NCBI GenBank assembly: GCA_016933335.1 | Contig: JAFGBD010000004.1 | Location: 20,019-84,018 of the forward strand | Origin: Bacteroidales bacterium | Lineage (GTDB): Bacteria > Bacteroidota > Bacteroidia > Bacteroidales > UBA10428 | Direction of reading: 5' to 3' | DNA: 64,000 nucleotides | Shown: one piece after another, positions 53,083 to 63,923 of the stretch | How positions within the stretch are numbered: the first letter of the stretch is position 1 | Layout: every line of letters begins with the position of its first letter | Made by a program: the position numbers and the translations under genes | The notes under the pieces: model-generated | Seen by the model: the letters and a program-made list of their open reading frames with translations, nothing else | The model's database searches: none | Told to the model about the DNA's origin: nothing

Positions 53083-54363
53083 TTAACTAAAAAATATATA
53101 TCCCACAAAAATCGCGGCGATGATACCTGCCAGGTCTGCGATCAGTCCGCATGTTACCGTATAGCGTGTTCTGCGGATATTCACGGCACCGAAATACACC
53201 GCTATGGTATAAAAGGTGGTCTCTGTTGATCCCTGGAAGATACATGCCAGCTTTCCGGCAAAAGAATCGGCCGAATAGTGCTGCATGATCTCGATGGTCA
53301 TGCCTCTTGCGGCGCTCCCGCTCAGGGGTTTCATAAGTGCTGTGGGCAGTGCTTTGACAAATTCCGTGTCAAACCCGAACAGTCCGAAGAATTTTGCCAG
53401 ACCGGCCAGGATCACGTCAAAGGCGCCTGAAGCCCTGAATACCCCGATGGCAACGAGCATGGCAACAAGGTAAGGGATGATCCTGATGGCCACCCCGAAT
53501 CCTTCTTTTGCCCCTTCGATAAACTCCTCATATATATTTACTTTTTTTCTCAGTCCCAGAATAAAAAAGAAAATTACAATCGAGAACAGGATGAAATTGC
53601 CCCAGAAAGCCGTTGCGATATCAGCTGTTGCGCTTTCCACCGATTTTACCAGGAACAGTATCAGTGCGATGATGGCGCTTAGTCCGCCCACATAGAGCAG
53701 GACGATCCAGTTGAGAAGGTTGATTCGCTGGACAACGGATACTGCGATCAGTCCGGCCAGGGTGGATATGAATGTGGTAAGCAGCAGGGGCAGGAACACG
53801 TCTGACGGGTTTGCAGCGCCCTCGGCCATGCGGTATGCCATGATGCTGATCGGTATGATGGTCAGTCCCGATGTATTCAGCACGAGGAACATGATCTGTG
53901 CGTTGGAGGCGGTATCTTTTTTCGGGTTGACTTTCTGAAGCTCTTCCATCGCCTTCAGTCCGAACGGTGTCGCGGCATTATCCAGTCCCAGCATATTGGC
54001 CGTCACATTCATCAGCATGGCCCCGATGGCAGGATGATCTTTCGGTACTTCGGGAAAGATCTTTCTGAAGAGGGGTGAGACGGCCTTTGAAAGCAGCTGC
54101 ACTGCCCCTCCTTTTTCGCCTATTTTGAGGATACCCAGCCACAGGGTCATTACCCCGATAAGGATGATGATGATCCTGATGCTTTCTGCAGCCATTGTAA
54201 AGGTGTTATTCACAATATCGGCAAAGATGTTCAGGTCAGCCTTGTCAAAAACGATACCCGCATATTCGGCAAAGAAGTCACGAAAGTAATAACCTGTCAC
54301 CCTGATAAGGGCAACCAGGAAACCGGCGAGAAAGAAGCCGATCCATATGTAGTTGAGTGCCAT
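53083..54363 (-). CDS. Fused SpmA-SpmB / nucleoside recognition (Gate) domain membrane protein
   Basis: LMNVTANMLGLDNAATPFGLKAMEELQ (SpmA-like) and GSTETTFYTIAVYFGAVNIRRTRYTVTCGLIADLAGI (SpmB-like). Confidence 0.9.
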   Translation of the reverse strand: MALNYIWIGFFLAGFLVALIRVTGYYFRDFFAEYAGIVFDKADLNIFADIVNNTFTMAAESIRIIIILIGVMTLWLGILKIGEKGGAVQLLSKAVSPLFRKIFPEVPKDHPAIGAMLMNVTANMLGLDNAATPFGLKAMEELQKVNPKKDTASNAQIMFLVLNTSGLTIIPISIMAYRMAEGAANPSDVFLPLLLTTFISTLAGLIAVSVVQRINLLNWIVLLYVGGLSAIIALILFLVKSVESATADIATAFWGNFILFSIVIFFFILGLRKKVNIYEEFIEGAKEGFGVAIRIIPYLVAMLVAIGVFRASGAFDVILAGLAKFFGLFGFDTEFVKALPTALMKPLSGSAARGMTIEIMQHYSADSFAGKLACIFQGSTETTFYTIAVYFGAVNIRRTRYTVTCGLIADLAGIIAAIFVGYIFFS

Positions 54364-54658
54364 AACTCAGATTAAGGTTTCAGGTATAAAAATAGGATAA
54401 ATCCTGAATAATGCCATTCCTATTGCAGGATAATTGCCATAAGGCACATTATAAAGAGTTTCACAGTTTATTCAGCTCCCGTCAGGATTTGTAACGATTA
54501 CAAAATCCGTATTGTCTGCCGGCATTTATACGTCATTGTCATGAAATAGCCTGATACTTTATATGAATGACTGCCTGGAAATGGTGCTACAGATAGATAA
54601 GATGATCAACGGATGTGAAAAATCTTTAACAGAAAAAACAGTGATATCAGTATATTGA

Positions 54659-57600
54659 CTATTTCAATAATATCATCTTTTTAATATCCCTGTACCTGCC
54701 TGCTTCCAGGATATAAAGATATATACCGCTTTCCAGTTCTCTGCCGTCAAAGATCACTTCATAGCTGCCTGCGCTTTTATCATCATTTAACAGGGTCTTT
54801 AACTGCCGCCCCGTTATATTATAAATATCCATTCTGGCATTGGAGTTTTCAGGCAAGTAATACCTAATGGTTGTTTCGGCATGAAAAGGATTGGGGTAAT
54901 TGTCATAAAGTTTAAATCCACCTGGAACTTTACCTGGTTCATCATTCGCATCATTGACGGCTGCCGGGCTGCCGGTTTTCTTCAGGTAAATATCATCGAT
55001 ATAAATACTGCTTTCGCCGACGGCTGCATCCTGAATGGTACAAACCAGTCCGATTTCTTTAATATCAGCGTTAATGACATCTTCAGGTATTCGAAAAGAT
55101 ATCTTATTCCAGGCATTGCCTTTCAGATTCATAATATTGACCCATTCCCTTCTCCAGACCCAGTCTGTATGCGTCAGATAGTTTTGAATACCGCCGCCTT
55201 TTGTCGGATCAATGGCTGCAGCGGCTACAGAAGCTTCCACCATTGCCTGTGGAATCCAGACATAATAAATGATTGTGTCAATATCCTCCTCCAAAGCGCC
55301 TGTTCTCTTTAAATAATTGCCGGAATTTACAACATAATTACCACTCAGTTTAACACTGCAGGAGCCGCTATTGGATTTTTCCGGGGTATTTGCAGCAACC
55401 GGGGATTCTCCTTCTCCCATGTTGCCGGCATTCCAGTCATCGATCTGGTCAGGGGTTTCAAAATCGTAATATGTCCTTTGGTCCGTGCCCGGGAATATGA
55501 TGTCTATTTTTACAGTATCACTGTCATTTTCTTCACTGGCATCTTTCACCGTCAGGATTATTTCGTAACTGCCTGTATCCAGTTCCACATTAACAGTTAC
55601 TCCTTCTGCGATTTCTATCTCATTCAGGCTCCACGTATAGCTTATAATTTCACTATTTTCTGAATAACTTCCTGAACCATTTAAGTGAACCGTTGCTTTA
55701 CCATCCTTATCTTCATCAATAATTCTTTGATCCGGGCCGGCATCAGCAACAAGTACCGGTGTGATGGTGCCGCCATTTCGGGAAAGACCATAAAGATAGG
55801 CGTATAAAAGGGTTTTCCCTCTCATGGTATATCGCGGACAAAATTCTGAATGCCCCCAGATATATCTGGTATTAATATAGTTTGAAGCATGCGGCCAGTT
55901 AACAATATCCGGGTAATATTTATTAAGCACTAACATTGGATTGCTTCCTACCATATGACCTCCATATCCTTCACTACTCAGCAGAGGTGTATGCCCCGGA
56001 TGAAGGCCGGGTGTTCCGTCATCTCGCCCGGATGTATTGCAGTTTTCAATACTGCGTTTATCAGCTAGTTCTGTTGTTGCCGTTGTCATCTGGATCATGT
56101 TGAGAGGATTTCTCCCCAGTCCCCAGTCTGCTTCCAGCAGCAATGCATCCAAAAAATTAAGCCGGTCTGTTGGATTGTCTGTAACAGCATGGGCTATAAC
56201 TGTTCTGTGCATATCCTGGCTGGTTTGATGCCATGCTTGTTCATAGCCGTTACCACGACGGGAAGGTCTCAGGTTTACATTGTCAGCTTCTTGCCACTTA
56301 GCTCTGTTGATAATAGATGATTTCATATTTTCATACAAGTCAGGGTAATGTACAGGACGTTTTGTCAGAAGATACGCGGCTGTTCCCCATAGCTGATTAT
56401 AAGATACCCTCTGATAGATACTTGAAGCAGTGCCGGTGACCACGCTTTCACTGTTGATAACATCTTCATAGGCTGTTTCACCGGTCAAATTATACAGGTA
56501 GGCAGCAGCCATCATTTTAAAATCAATCCTTCTGATACTTATTATCAGTGTGTCCAGCATCATCTGAATGTCCGGTATCGTATCAGCCAGATTATCGGCA
56601 TAGGTGTATGCAGCTATTGCAGAGTCCTGATAGGCATTTTTCAGATCGTTCAGTCCGGCAATCTGAAAACAATAAGCCAGCATGGAACAGTTCAGCGCAT
56701 TGGCCCATGCTGCCATCGCTGTATTGCCTGCCTGGTAAAGCCTGTTGTTATTATCAGGATTGGTCAGGCCATGCGAATAGCCGCCATTATAGCGAAGGTT
56801 TAACCAGAAATCCACTTCGTTCCTGGCTTCGTCAAGTATGTCGGGAACACCGTTTCCGCTTTCCGCGATTCTCAGATCATCATCATCCAGGGCGCCGTCA
56901 CTCAGCATATAGGCCAGGCAGAGATCATAGATGTTGACCACATGATCCAGAAACCGGTCCCAGTCATGGGCATCGCTGTGCCCGCCGATGGCGCCGGGAT
57001 TGGTGGGAGTGCCTGGTTTTATATAGGTCGCCCAATCCGGTGAGTCGTTCCATGAAGGGTTGTCCCATTGGTCTCCGCTGGTAAAAGTATTCCATTCCGG
57101 ATGATAGGGATGCATGTCTGTGACATAGATTTTGCAGTCGGACGGATCCTTGTCCTGGATGTATAAAGGTCTTCTGGGCACAGGTGATACACCGGCGCTG
57201 TCCTGGCCAACCCGCATATAAAAATATCCCAGCACCGATACTTTAAACGGATCGTGGTAAATGTCCTCACTGATCTCAAAATCTTCACTGCAGCCAACGC
57301 CTTCCACTGCCAGGCGATATGTTCCCTCTTGGTTGAATCCTGTAAAATCGACATTCCAGACATCGGAACCTGTCAGATTGTGAAATGTCTCCTTTTTATT
57401 TGCCATCCAGAAAGTCACTGAGCCGACTTTCTGTGATACTTTGGTATTCACGTTGTAGATATAAACTTCATTTCCAGCGAAACCGGAATAATCCCTGTTG
57501 CCGCCATCGCCCATGAAATGATAAAGATCAGCCGCCTTGACTCCTGAGCTGCTCATATATCCAACCAGGTTGGTATGTATGGCCTCAGAAGGACAGTTAA

Positions 57601-58126
57601 ATATATCAAAAGTGAAAGTCAGTGAACCTGTATCGGCACTAATATTTTCATTGATCTCAACCGTGTAAGTTTTATCCTGCTCCATCGACGAAGGCAGTTC
57701 CAGATAAATAAAATGTTCCATGGTATAATCATAACTATAATCATCATTGACCACATCCCATCCGGTATAGGACATTCCATTGATTTTTGATTTTCTGTAA
57801 ACTGCATTCGGAGATACCCCGGATGTTACATAATGACTGTCGTTATCAGATTTTATTGTCCAGTTGCCGATAGCCGCAGCATTTGTTAAATCAAGCATAT
57901 CACCGTACGTAACTACATAGGAATTATCCGGGTCGAGTGATTCGTGTCCGCCGTAAGCTCCCGGGCCCAGTCCGTCATCCACGAATTTTACCTCGGCGTC
58001 TTTGAAATGCAACATCAGGTAATCCTTATCAACGACTTTTATTTCCACCAGTTTTGAGGACCACAGTGTTTGAAAAATTGCGGAGACAAATACGATAAGT
58101 ACAGAATATTTCTTAAGCCTGTTCAT
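54659..58126 (-). CDS. Secreted GH9 family glycoside hydrolase (cellulase) with N-terminal Ig-like, PKD-like and T9SS C-terminal domains
   Basis: GGHSDAHDWDRFLDHVVNIYDLCLAY, SGNGVPDILDEARNEVDFWLNLR, FCPRYTMRGKTLLYAYLYGLS; C-term FKLYDNYPNPFHAETTIRYYLP...GIYLYILEAGRYRDIKKMILLK. Confidence 0.92.
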   Translation of the reverse strand: MNRLKKYSVLIVFVSAIFQTLWSSKLVEIKVVDKDYLMLHFKDAEVKFVDDGLGPGAYGGHESLDPDNSYVVTYGDMLDLTNAAAIGNWTIKSDNDSHYVTSGVSPNAVYRKSKINGMSYTGWDVVNDDYSYDYTMEHFIYLELPSSMEQDKTYTVEINENISADTGSLTFTFDIFNCPSEAIHTNLVGYMSSSGVKAADLYHFMGDGGNRDYSGFAGNEVYIYNVNTKVSQKVGSVTFWMANKKETFHNLTGSDVWNVDFTGFNQEGTYRLAVEGVGCSEDFEISEDIYHDPFKVSVLGYFYMRVGQDSAGVSPVPRRPLYIQDKDPSDCKIYVTDMHPYHPEWNTFTSGDQWDNPSWNDSPDWATYIKPGTPTNPGAIGGHSDAHDWDRFLDHVVNIYDLCLAYMLSDGALDDDDLRIAESGNGVPDILDEARNEVDFWLNLRYNGGYSHGLTNPDNNNRLYQAGNTAMAAWANALNCSMLAYCFQIAGLNDLKNAYQDSAIAAYTYADNLADTIPDIQMMLDTLIISIRRIDFKMMAAAYLYNLTGETAYEDVINSESVVTGTASSIYQRVSYNQLWGTAAYLLTKRPVHYPDLYENMKSSIINRAKWQEADNVNLRPSRRGNGYEQAWHQTSQDMHRTVIAHAVTDNPTDRLNFLDALLLEADWGLGRNPLNMIQMTTATTELADKRSIENCNTSGRDDGTPGLHPGHTPLLSSEGYGGHMVGSNPMLVLNKYYPDIVNWPHASNYINTRYIWGHSEFCPRYTMRGKTLLYAYLYGLSRNGGTITPVLVADAGPDQRIIDEDKDGKATVHLNGSGSYSENSEIISYTWSLNEIEIAEGVTVNVELDTGSYEIILTVKDASEENDSDTVKIDIIFPGTDQRTYYDFETPDQIDDWNAGNMGEGESPVAANTPEKSNSGSCSVKLSGNYVVNSGNYLKRTGALEEDIDTIIYYVWIPQAMVEASVAAAAIDPTKGGGIQNYLTHTDWVWRREWVNIMNLKGNAWNKISFRIPEDVINADIKEIGLVCTIQDAAVGESSIYIDDIYLKKTGSPAAVNDANDEPGKVPGGFKLYDNYPNPFHAETTIRYYLPENSNARMDIYNITGRQLKTLLNDDKSAGSYEVIFDGRELESGIYLYILEAGRYRDIKKMILLK

Positions 58127-58227
58127 TTTGTTATCATTAAAGTATAATGATAGATTTTATTTCAGGATCATGCCACTTTATGATCCTGTATCCATTGTAC
58201 TTAAAAACAAAAGGGCTCTCTCATGTA

Positions 58228-61200
58228 TTATCTGACGACCAGAAATTTATTTGTTTGAATCCCGCTGCCGACTTGAATTCTGATGATATACCAACCCGGT
58301 TTAAATCTTTTCAGATCGAGTTTATCAGCAAAATAAGAACTTTCGTTATAGTATGTTACAGACAATATCTCCCCGGTTTCTGACAGTATTTCAATTCTCG
58401 CTTTTTCTTCAGGATTAAACAATTCAATATTTAAATAATCACCTGCCGGATTTGGAAATATATTTATTGTAAGATCTTCCATGTTCAGAGACATGATATT
58501 TGAAGGCTCTGTTATTTCGTTTTTAACTTCAACCGATACAACTAAAGAATCTGTTAGTATACCGTCAGAAGCGATTACAACAAACGATGTATCCGTTGCG
58601 CCTGATGGAGCTATACCGGAAATAACCGAATCTGAAGGTGTAAGCCAGCCCGGATAATCAATATAGGTATAGCTTATCAATTCATTTTCCGGATCAACAG
58701 CATATGCAATATATTGAAATAGTGCATTTTCATAGGCTGTACCCTGATCAGATGAAAGAAAATAAGGAGGAGTATTCAAAACACTGGCAGTTTTCAAAAT
58801 AATTCCATAATCACCAACAAACCAGCCATTTAATTTATCTGCAAAACAAACGGAGTTTAAATCGCGGGTGGTTGGTTTTATCCTTTCATTCCAGGTGATT
58901 CCTCCATCAGTGGTGTATAAAATAATACCATCCGAACCTGCAACCCATCCGACATCCGGATCTGAAAAATATAGTGAATTCAGGCCTGCATACTTTGTAT
59001 TGCCTGTATACTGCAGATCCCATGTATTACCTCCATCTGTAGTATATAAAATAATACCGCAATAATCAGGTGCTCCTGTATAACCAACTATCCAGCCTGT
59101 AAGTGCATCAGTGAAATACACTGAATTTAATGTGGCTGTTGTTCCAGTGGTCTGCGGATTCCAGGTATTACCTCCGTCTGCTGTATATAAGATTGTGCCA
59201 TTATAACCTGCTGTCCATCCTATATTCTCATTGATAAAATAAACAGAATATAGGTGTTCAGTGGTTCCGCTGTTTTGATGATTCCAGAAAACACCGCCAT
59301 CCATTGTTTTTAAAATCATACCGTAGGTCCCGACTGTCCAGCCTGTATTGGCATCAATAAAGCGGACTGAATTCAGAACACATGATTTTGTAATATTTAT
59401 CCATGAGTCACCTCCATTCATGCTGGTCAAAACAGTACCATTTGAACCCACTGTCCAACCTGTATTTGAATCAGCAAAAAAGACAGAAAACAGACTTTTT
59501 GTCGTTCCGCTGGTTTGGGGGTTCCATATGGCACCGCCGTTAGCGGTGTTTAAAATTGTACCATTAAAACCAGCTATCCAGCCTGTAAGTGCATCAGTAA
59601 AATATATTGATTTTAATGTCTCTGTTGTTCCGCTGGTTTGAGGATTCCATGTATTACCTCCGTCTGATGTATATAAAACTGTACCATTATAACCTGCTGT
59701 CCACCCTATATTTTCATTGATAAAACAAACAGAATATAGGTGTTCAGTGGTTCCGCTGATCTGAGGATACCAGGTATCACCTCCATCTGTGGTTTGTAAA
59801 ATATCACCCATATTTCCTGCAGCCCAACCATTATTCGCATTGGTAAAGAATATTGAATTTAACTGGCTTGATTTGGTATAATTATCCCAGGAGCTGCCTC
59901 CATCTGTTGTCTTAAGAATTGATCCGTTATATCCTGCTATCCAGCCTGTACTTGAATTTATAAAAAAGACTGAATTCAGATAGTCAGATATTCCACTGGT
60001 TTGAGTATTCCATGTACTGCCGCCATCAGTGGTTTTTAATATCAGTCCGTTAGATCCTGCTATCCAGCCGGTATCTGAATCTGTAAAGTATATTGAATAT
60101 AAGCTTTCTGTTGTTTCGCTGGTTTGCGGATTCCATGTATCACCTCCATCTGCGGTATTTATTACAGTTCCAACATTACCAACTGCCCAGCCGGTATTTT
60201 CATCAATAAAAAATACCGAATGTAAATATCTTGTAGTTCCACATGTTTGCGGATTCCATGTACTTCCTCCATCAGTGGTTTTAAGAATTGTGCCGTTATA
60301 GCCACCAACAGTCCAGCCTGTGGTTGAACTGATAAAGAATACTGAACTCCGGTTATCTGTAGTTCCGCTGGTTTGCGGATTCCAGTCAGAACCTCCGTTT
60401 GTGGTCTTCAGGATTGTACCATTAGCTCCGGCAATAAATCCTGTATCCGAGTCAATAAAATATACAGAATACAGTTGATTGGAAGTGCCGCTGGTTTGAG
60501 GATTCCATGTATTACCTCCGTCGGTGGTTTTTAAGACAGTGCCATTATAACCTGCTGCCCAACCTGTATTTGAATCTGTAAATGTGACTGAACAAAGATT
60601 TTCTGTTATACCGCTGTTTTGTTTATTCCAGGTGATTCCGCCATCATTGCTATTAAATATTTTACCTCTTTCCCCGACTTTCCATCCTGTGTTTTCATCA
60701 ATAAAAAAGACCGATTTCAGTTCTGCCTTTGTTCCGCTCATAACGCTGTTCCATGTATTACCTCCGTTCGTTGTTTTTAAAACTTTGATATCAAAATCAG
60801 GCCAATCTGAATAACCGGTTATCCAGCCTGTATTCGAATCGATAAAAAACACAATATTTAAATCAGCAGATGTATTGCTGGTTTGTGGATTCCATGTGAT
60901 TCCGCCATCAGAGGTTTTCAGAATGATCCCTTCTTCACCTGCTGTCCAGCCGGTATTTGAGTCGGTGAAATAAACCGACTTAAGATTTTCTGTGGTTCCG
61001 CTCGTCTGATGTATCCATGTATTACCTCCGTTTGAGGTTGTTAATATTGTACCGTTTTGTCCCACTTTCCATCCTGTATTTTCATCTATAAAAAATACAG
61101 AGTACAAGGTTTTGTCTGTACCCTCCAGTACCATGTTCCATTCATTACCTCCGTTCGTGGTTCTTAAAATTTCAGTTTGTCCGTAATTTCCCCCAACAGC

Positions 61201-63543
61201 AAAACCGGCATTTGAATCAGTAAAATAAACTGAATTTAAGGATAATTCAGTTCCGCTTGTCTGACTATTCCATGTGCTCCCGCCATTTGTTGTATTCAAC
61301 ATAGTGCCATTCTCACCTGAAATCCATCCGGTATTAAGATCTACAAAATGAACAGATTTCAGGTTTTTTGTGATTTCTGTAATCTGCTCTTTCCAGCTTA
61401 TTCCAACAGTTTCAAAAACCCATGTTTCTGTCCATTCACTTGTATCGGTTTCATTCTCAGCTCTGACGTGCCAGTAATAAGCTGAACTGCTGTCGAGTTC
61501 ATTTATAACATAATATGGATCATTAAGTCCGTAAATATCATGTTCAAGAGCAGAAAAATCGGATAGTTTAGAAACCTGAAGGTGATACGAAGCATTACTT
61601 ATACCGGAATTCCATTCCAGTTTTTGATTTTCACATAATACTCCTGTTGAATTATTAGCCGGAGAAACAAGTGAAATACCTCCGCCATCAGAGGTATTCA
61701 GGATGATTCCGTTATTCCCCACAGTCCAGCCATTTACAGAATCAACAAAAAACACTGAGTAAAGATTTTCACCTGTTCCGCTTAATTGAGAAGACCAGAA
61801 ATTTCCTCCATTGGAGGTTTTTAATATGATGCCCTTATATCCCGTTGCCCAGCCTGTATTTTCATCAACAAAGCTGACTGAAAACAGATCCTGGTATGTT
61901 GACAGCCCGCTTGGCAGAGGAGACCAGGAATTTCCACCATTGACAGTCTTAAGAATTACACCGTCATCACCGGTTATCCAGCCTTTATCTGAACCGATAA
62001 AAAAGGCAGAAAGAAGATTTTTTGTGGTACCGCTTGTTTGGGGATTCCAGTTATTGCCCCCATCAGTTGTGCTTAAAACCGTGCCATAGCTGCCAACAGC
62101 CCATCCTGTATTTGAATCTGTAAAAAAAATTGAATTTAAATGTCTTGTAGTACCGCTGGTTTGAGGGTTCCATGTACCGCCTCCGTTGGTTGTATTTAAA
62201 ATAGTACCGTTCGCGCCGGCAGCAAATCCTGTATTTGAGCCTGTAAAGCAGACTGAATAAAGCTCATTTGCCGTACCGCTTGCCTGGGGAGACCAGGTAT
62301 CTCCTCCATTTTCCGAATGCAGGATTACGCCATCAGCACCAACCGCCCATCCTGTATTTGAGTCCACGAAATACAATGAATTTAATCCCGATTCAATGCC
62401 ACTTGTTTGTGCATCCCATGAGGTTCCGCCATTGGTGGTTTTTAATATTAAACCGTTTAAACCGGCTGCCCATCCTGTATTAGAGGTAACAAAGCAGGTT
62501 GATTTAAAATCCGCATTTGCGCCGCTTTTTAATGGAATCCAGGCAGAGCCACCATCATCTGTATATATAAGCGTACCATTCTCACCACCAATATAACCTG
62601 TGTTTGTGTCAATAAAATTTATGCAATATATATCTGATGTGGTTCCGCCTGATTGAATATCCCATACAAGACCCCCGTCAACAGTATGATAAATATCATA
62701 ATCTTCATTAATAAGCCACCCGGTAGCGGGATTAATAAAAAATATTTCCTTTAATTTTTTTGTAGATGTTAATTTTACTGTATTCCAGTTTTCGCCTCCA
62801 TCCTCGGTTTTCCAGTATGTGGATTGCGGGTTGCTTATATAAACTGATCCCCAGATATCAAGTGTAATACTTGAACCTGATACTCCTGATGCCCAACCCA
62901 CAGAATCATTCAGAAAATATATATCATATACTATTATTGCACCTGACAATACCGATGTCCAATCCTGGCCTTCATTAATGGTTCTTGACATTCCGAAAAC
63001 CCCGCCTATCAGGCCAAAATCCTGGTTTATAAAAGTACAGGATTTGCTTGAAATACCAACAGAACCCATTGTTTGTTCTTCCCAGGTGGTACCTCCGTTA
63101 ATCGTTTTTATGATTTTACTCGTTGATATGGCCCACCCGTTATTCTCATTACTAAAATGTACATTACTTAAGGCGGTTGTGGTTGCATTTATCTGCTGAT
63201 CCCATGTATTTCCGCCATCGCTTGTGTTTAAAACAGTTCCATCATTACCAACAATCCAGCCGTTATCAGCATCAGCAAATGTTATGGCACTTAAAGTTGA
63301 AGTTGTACCGCTTTTCAGTGTTTTCCAGTTACTCCCTCCATCATTTGATTTGGCAATTGTTCCATTTGAACCAATTACTATGATGGTATCTTTATTAAAC
63401 AAATACATATCATAGATGTAAACACCGGGAAGAAAAGGACTTTGATTTATCCATCCAATTTGTCCGCTGGATGTTTTTATGAGCAGAAACCAGATGACTG
63501 TGATTAAGACAAAAAACTTTAAAGGATCATGAAATTTTTTCAT
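58228..63543 (-). CDS. Giant YCF48/BNR-like repeat protein with inserted FN3-like domain and T9SS C-terminal sorting domain
   Basis: About 35 units of LNSVFFTDSNTGWAVGxNGTILKTTDGGNTWNPQTSGTTxx (usually 41 aa); FN3-like segment at about 61400-61680; C-term INIFPNPAGDYLNIEL...GWYIIRIQVGSGIQTNKFLVVR. Confidence 0.9.
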   Translation of the reverse strand: MKKFHDPLKFFVLITVIWFLLIKTSSGQIGWINQSPFLPGVYIYDMYLFNKDTIIVIGSNGTIAKSNDGGSNWKTLKSGTTSTLSAITFADADNGWIVGNDGTVLNTSDGGNTWDQQINATTTALSNVHFSNENNGWAISTSKIIKTINGGTTWEEQTMGSVGISSKSCTFINQDFGLIGGVFGMSRTINEGQDWTSVLSGAIIVYDIYFLNDSVGWASGVSGSSITLDIWGSVYISNPQSTYWKTEDGGENWNTVKLTSTKKLKEIFFINPATGWLINEDYDIYHTVDGGLVWDIQSGGTTSDIYCINFIDTNTGYIGGENGTLIYTDDGGSAWIPLKSGANADFKSTCFVTSNTGWAAGLNGLILKTTNGGTSWDAQTSGIESGLNSLYFVDSNTGWAVGADGVILHSENGGDTWSPQASGTANELYSVCFTGSNTGFAAGANGTILNTTNGGGTWNPQTSGTTRHLNSIFFTDSNTGWAVGSYGTVLSTTDGGNNWNPQTSGTTKNLLSAFFIGSDKGWITGDDGVILKTVNGGNSWSPLPSGLSTYQDLFSVSFVDENTGWATGYKGIILKTSNGGNFWSSQLSGTGENLYSVFFVDSVNGWTVGNNGIILNTSDGGGISLVSPANNSTGVLCENQKLEWNSGISNASYHLQVSKLSDFSALEHDIYGLNDPYYVINELDSSSAYYWHVRAENETDTSEWTETWVFETVGISWKEQITEITKNLKSVHFVDLNTGWISGENGTMLNTTNGGSTWNSQTSGTELSLNSVYFTDSNAGFAVGGNYGQTEILRTTNGGNEWNMVLEGTDKTLYSVFFIDENTGWKVGQNGTILTTSNGGNTWIHQTSGTTENLKSVYFTDSNTGWTAGEEGIILKTSDGGITWNPQTSNTSADLNIVFFIDSNTGWITGYSDWPDFDIKVLKTTNGGNTWNSVMSGTKAELKSVFFIDENTGWKVGERGKIFNSNDGGITWNKQNSGITENLCSVTFTDSNTGWAAGYNGTVLKTTDGGNTWNPQTSGTSNQLYSVYFIDSDTGFIAGANGTILKTTNGGSDWNPQTSGTTDNRSSVFFISSTTGWTVGGYNGTILKTTDGGSTWNPQTCGTTRYLHSVFFIDENTGWAVGNVGTVINTADGGDTWNPQTSETTESLYSIYFTDSDTGWIAGSNGLILKTTDGGSTWNTQTSGISDYLNSVFFINSSTGWIAGYNGSILKTTDGGSSWDNYTKSSQLNSIFFTNANNGWAAGNMGDILQTTDGGDTWYPQISGTTEHLYSVCFINENIGWTAGYNGTVLYTSDGGNTWNPQTSGTTETLKSIYFTDALTGWIAGFNGTILNTANGGAIWNPQTSGTTKSLFSVFFADSNTGWTVGSNGTVLTSMNGGDSWINITKSCVLNSVRFIDANTGWTVGTYGMILKTMDGGVFWNHQNSGTTEHLYSVYFINENIGWTAGYNGTILYTADGGNTWNPQTTGTTATLNSVYFTDALTGWIVGYTGAPDYCGIILYTTDGGNTWDLQYTGNTKYAGLNSLYFSDPDVGWVAGSDGIILYTTDGGITWNERIKPTTRDLNSVCFADKLNGWFVGDYGIILKTASVLNTPPYFLSSDQGTAYENALFQYIAYAVDPENELISYTYIDYPGWLTPSDSVISGIAPSGATDTSFVVIASDGILTDSLVVSVEVKNEITEPSNIMSLNMEDLTINIFPNPAGDYLNIELFNPEEKARIEILSETGEILSVTYYNESSYFADKLDLKRFKPGWYIIRIQVGSGIQTNKFLVVR

Positions 63544-63923
63544 TTTACAGGGTTTTTAGGGTGTTTTCAGATTTCTATAAATATAATATAAATAATGCTT
63601 GCATCTTTCTCAGAACAGCTTGTTTTTTATCTTTTTCAGCCCGGATGTAAAATCAAGATCTTCACTAAACCGGTGTCTGTTTCGCTCATTCAAAAGTTGC
63701 TTTTTGACAAAAATGAATGCGACTGATATTTTTCTGACCGGATGCTGACAGGCGGCTGATTAAGTACAAACTGTTGTATGATAATTTCTTCAGGCAGATC
63801 TTCATCTTTTTTATAACTCCGGAAAGGATATTTTAAAAAGCCCGGAATGTTTATCCTGTTTTATTCAAAGATAATGATTTATCAGCTGGGTTCCCATAAT
63901 ACAACCAGATTACTGTAAACGGT

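Noticed and set aside
58868-63415. Series of plus-strand ORFs with similar repeated sequences (e.g. 59348..59641, 60029..60301, 61811..62089)
   Set aside because: Antisense readings of the YCF48 repeats; their mutual similarity only reflects the repeat array.
58800-63500. Regular repeats that could superficially look like a CRISPR array
   Set aside because: Period is about 123 bp, repeats are degenerate and keep one coding frame; no unique spacers, no cas genes.
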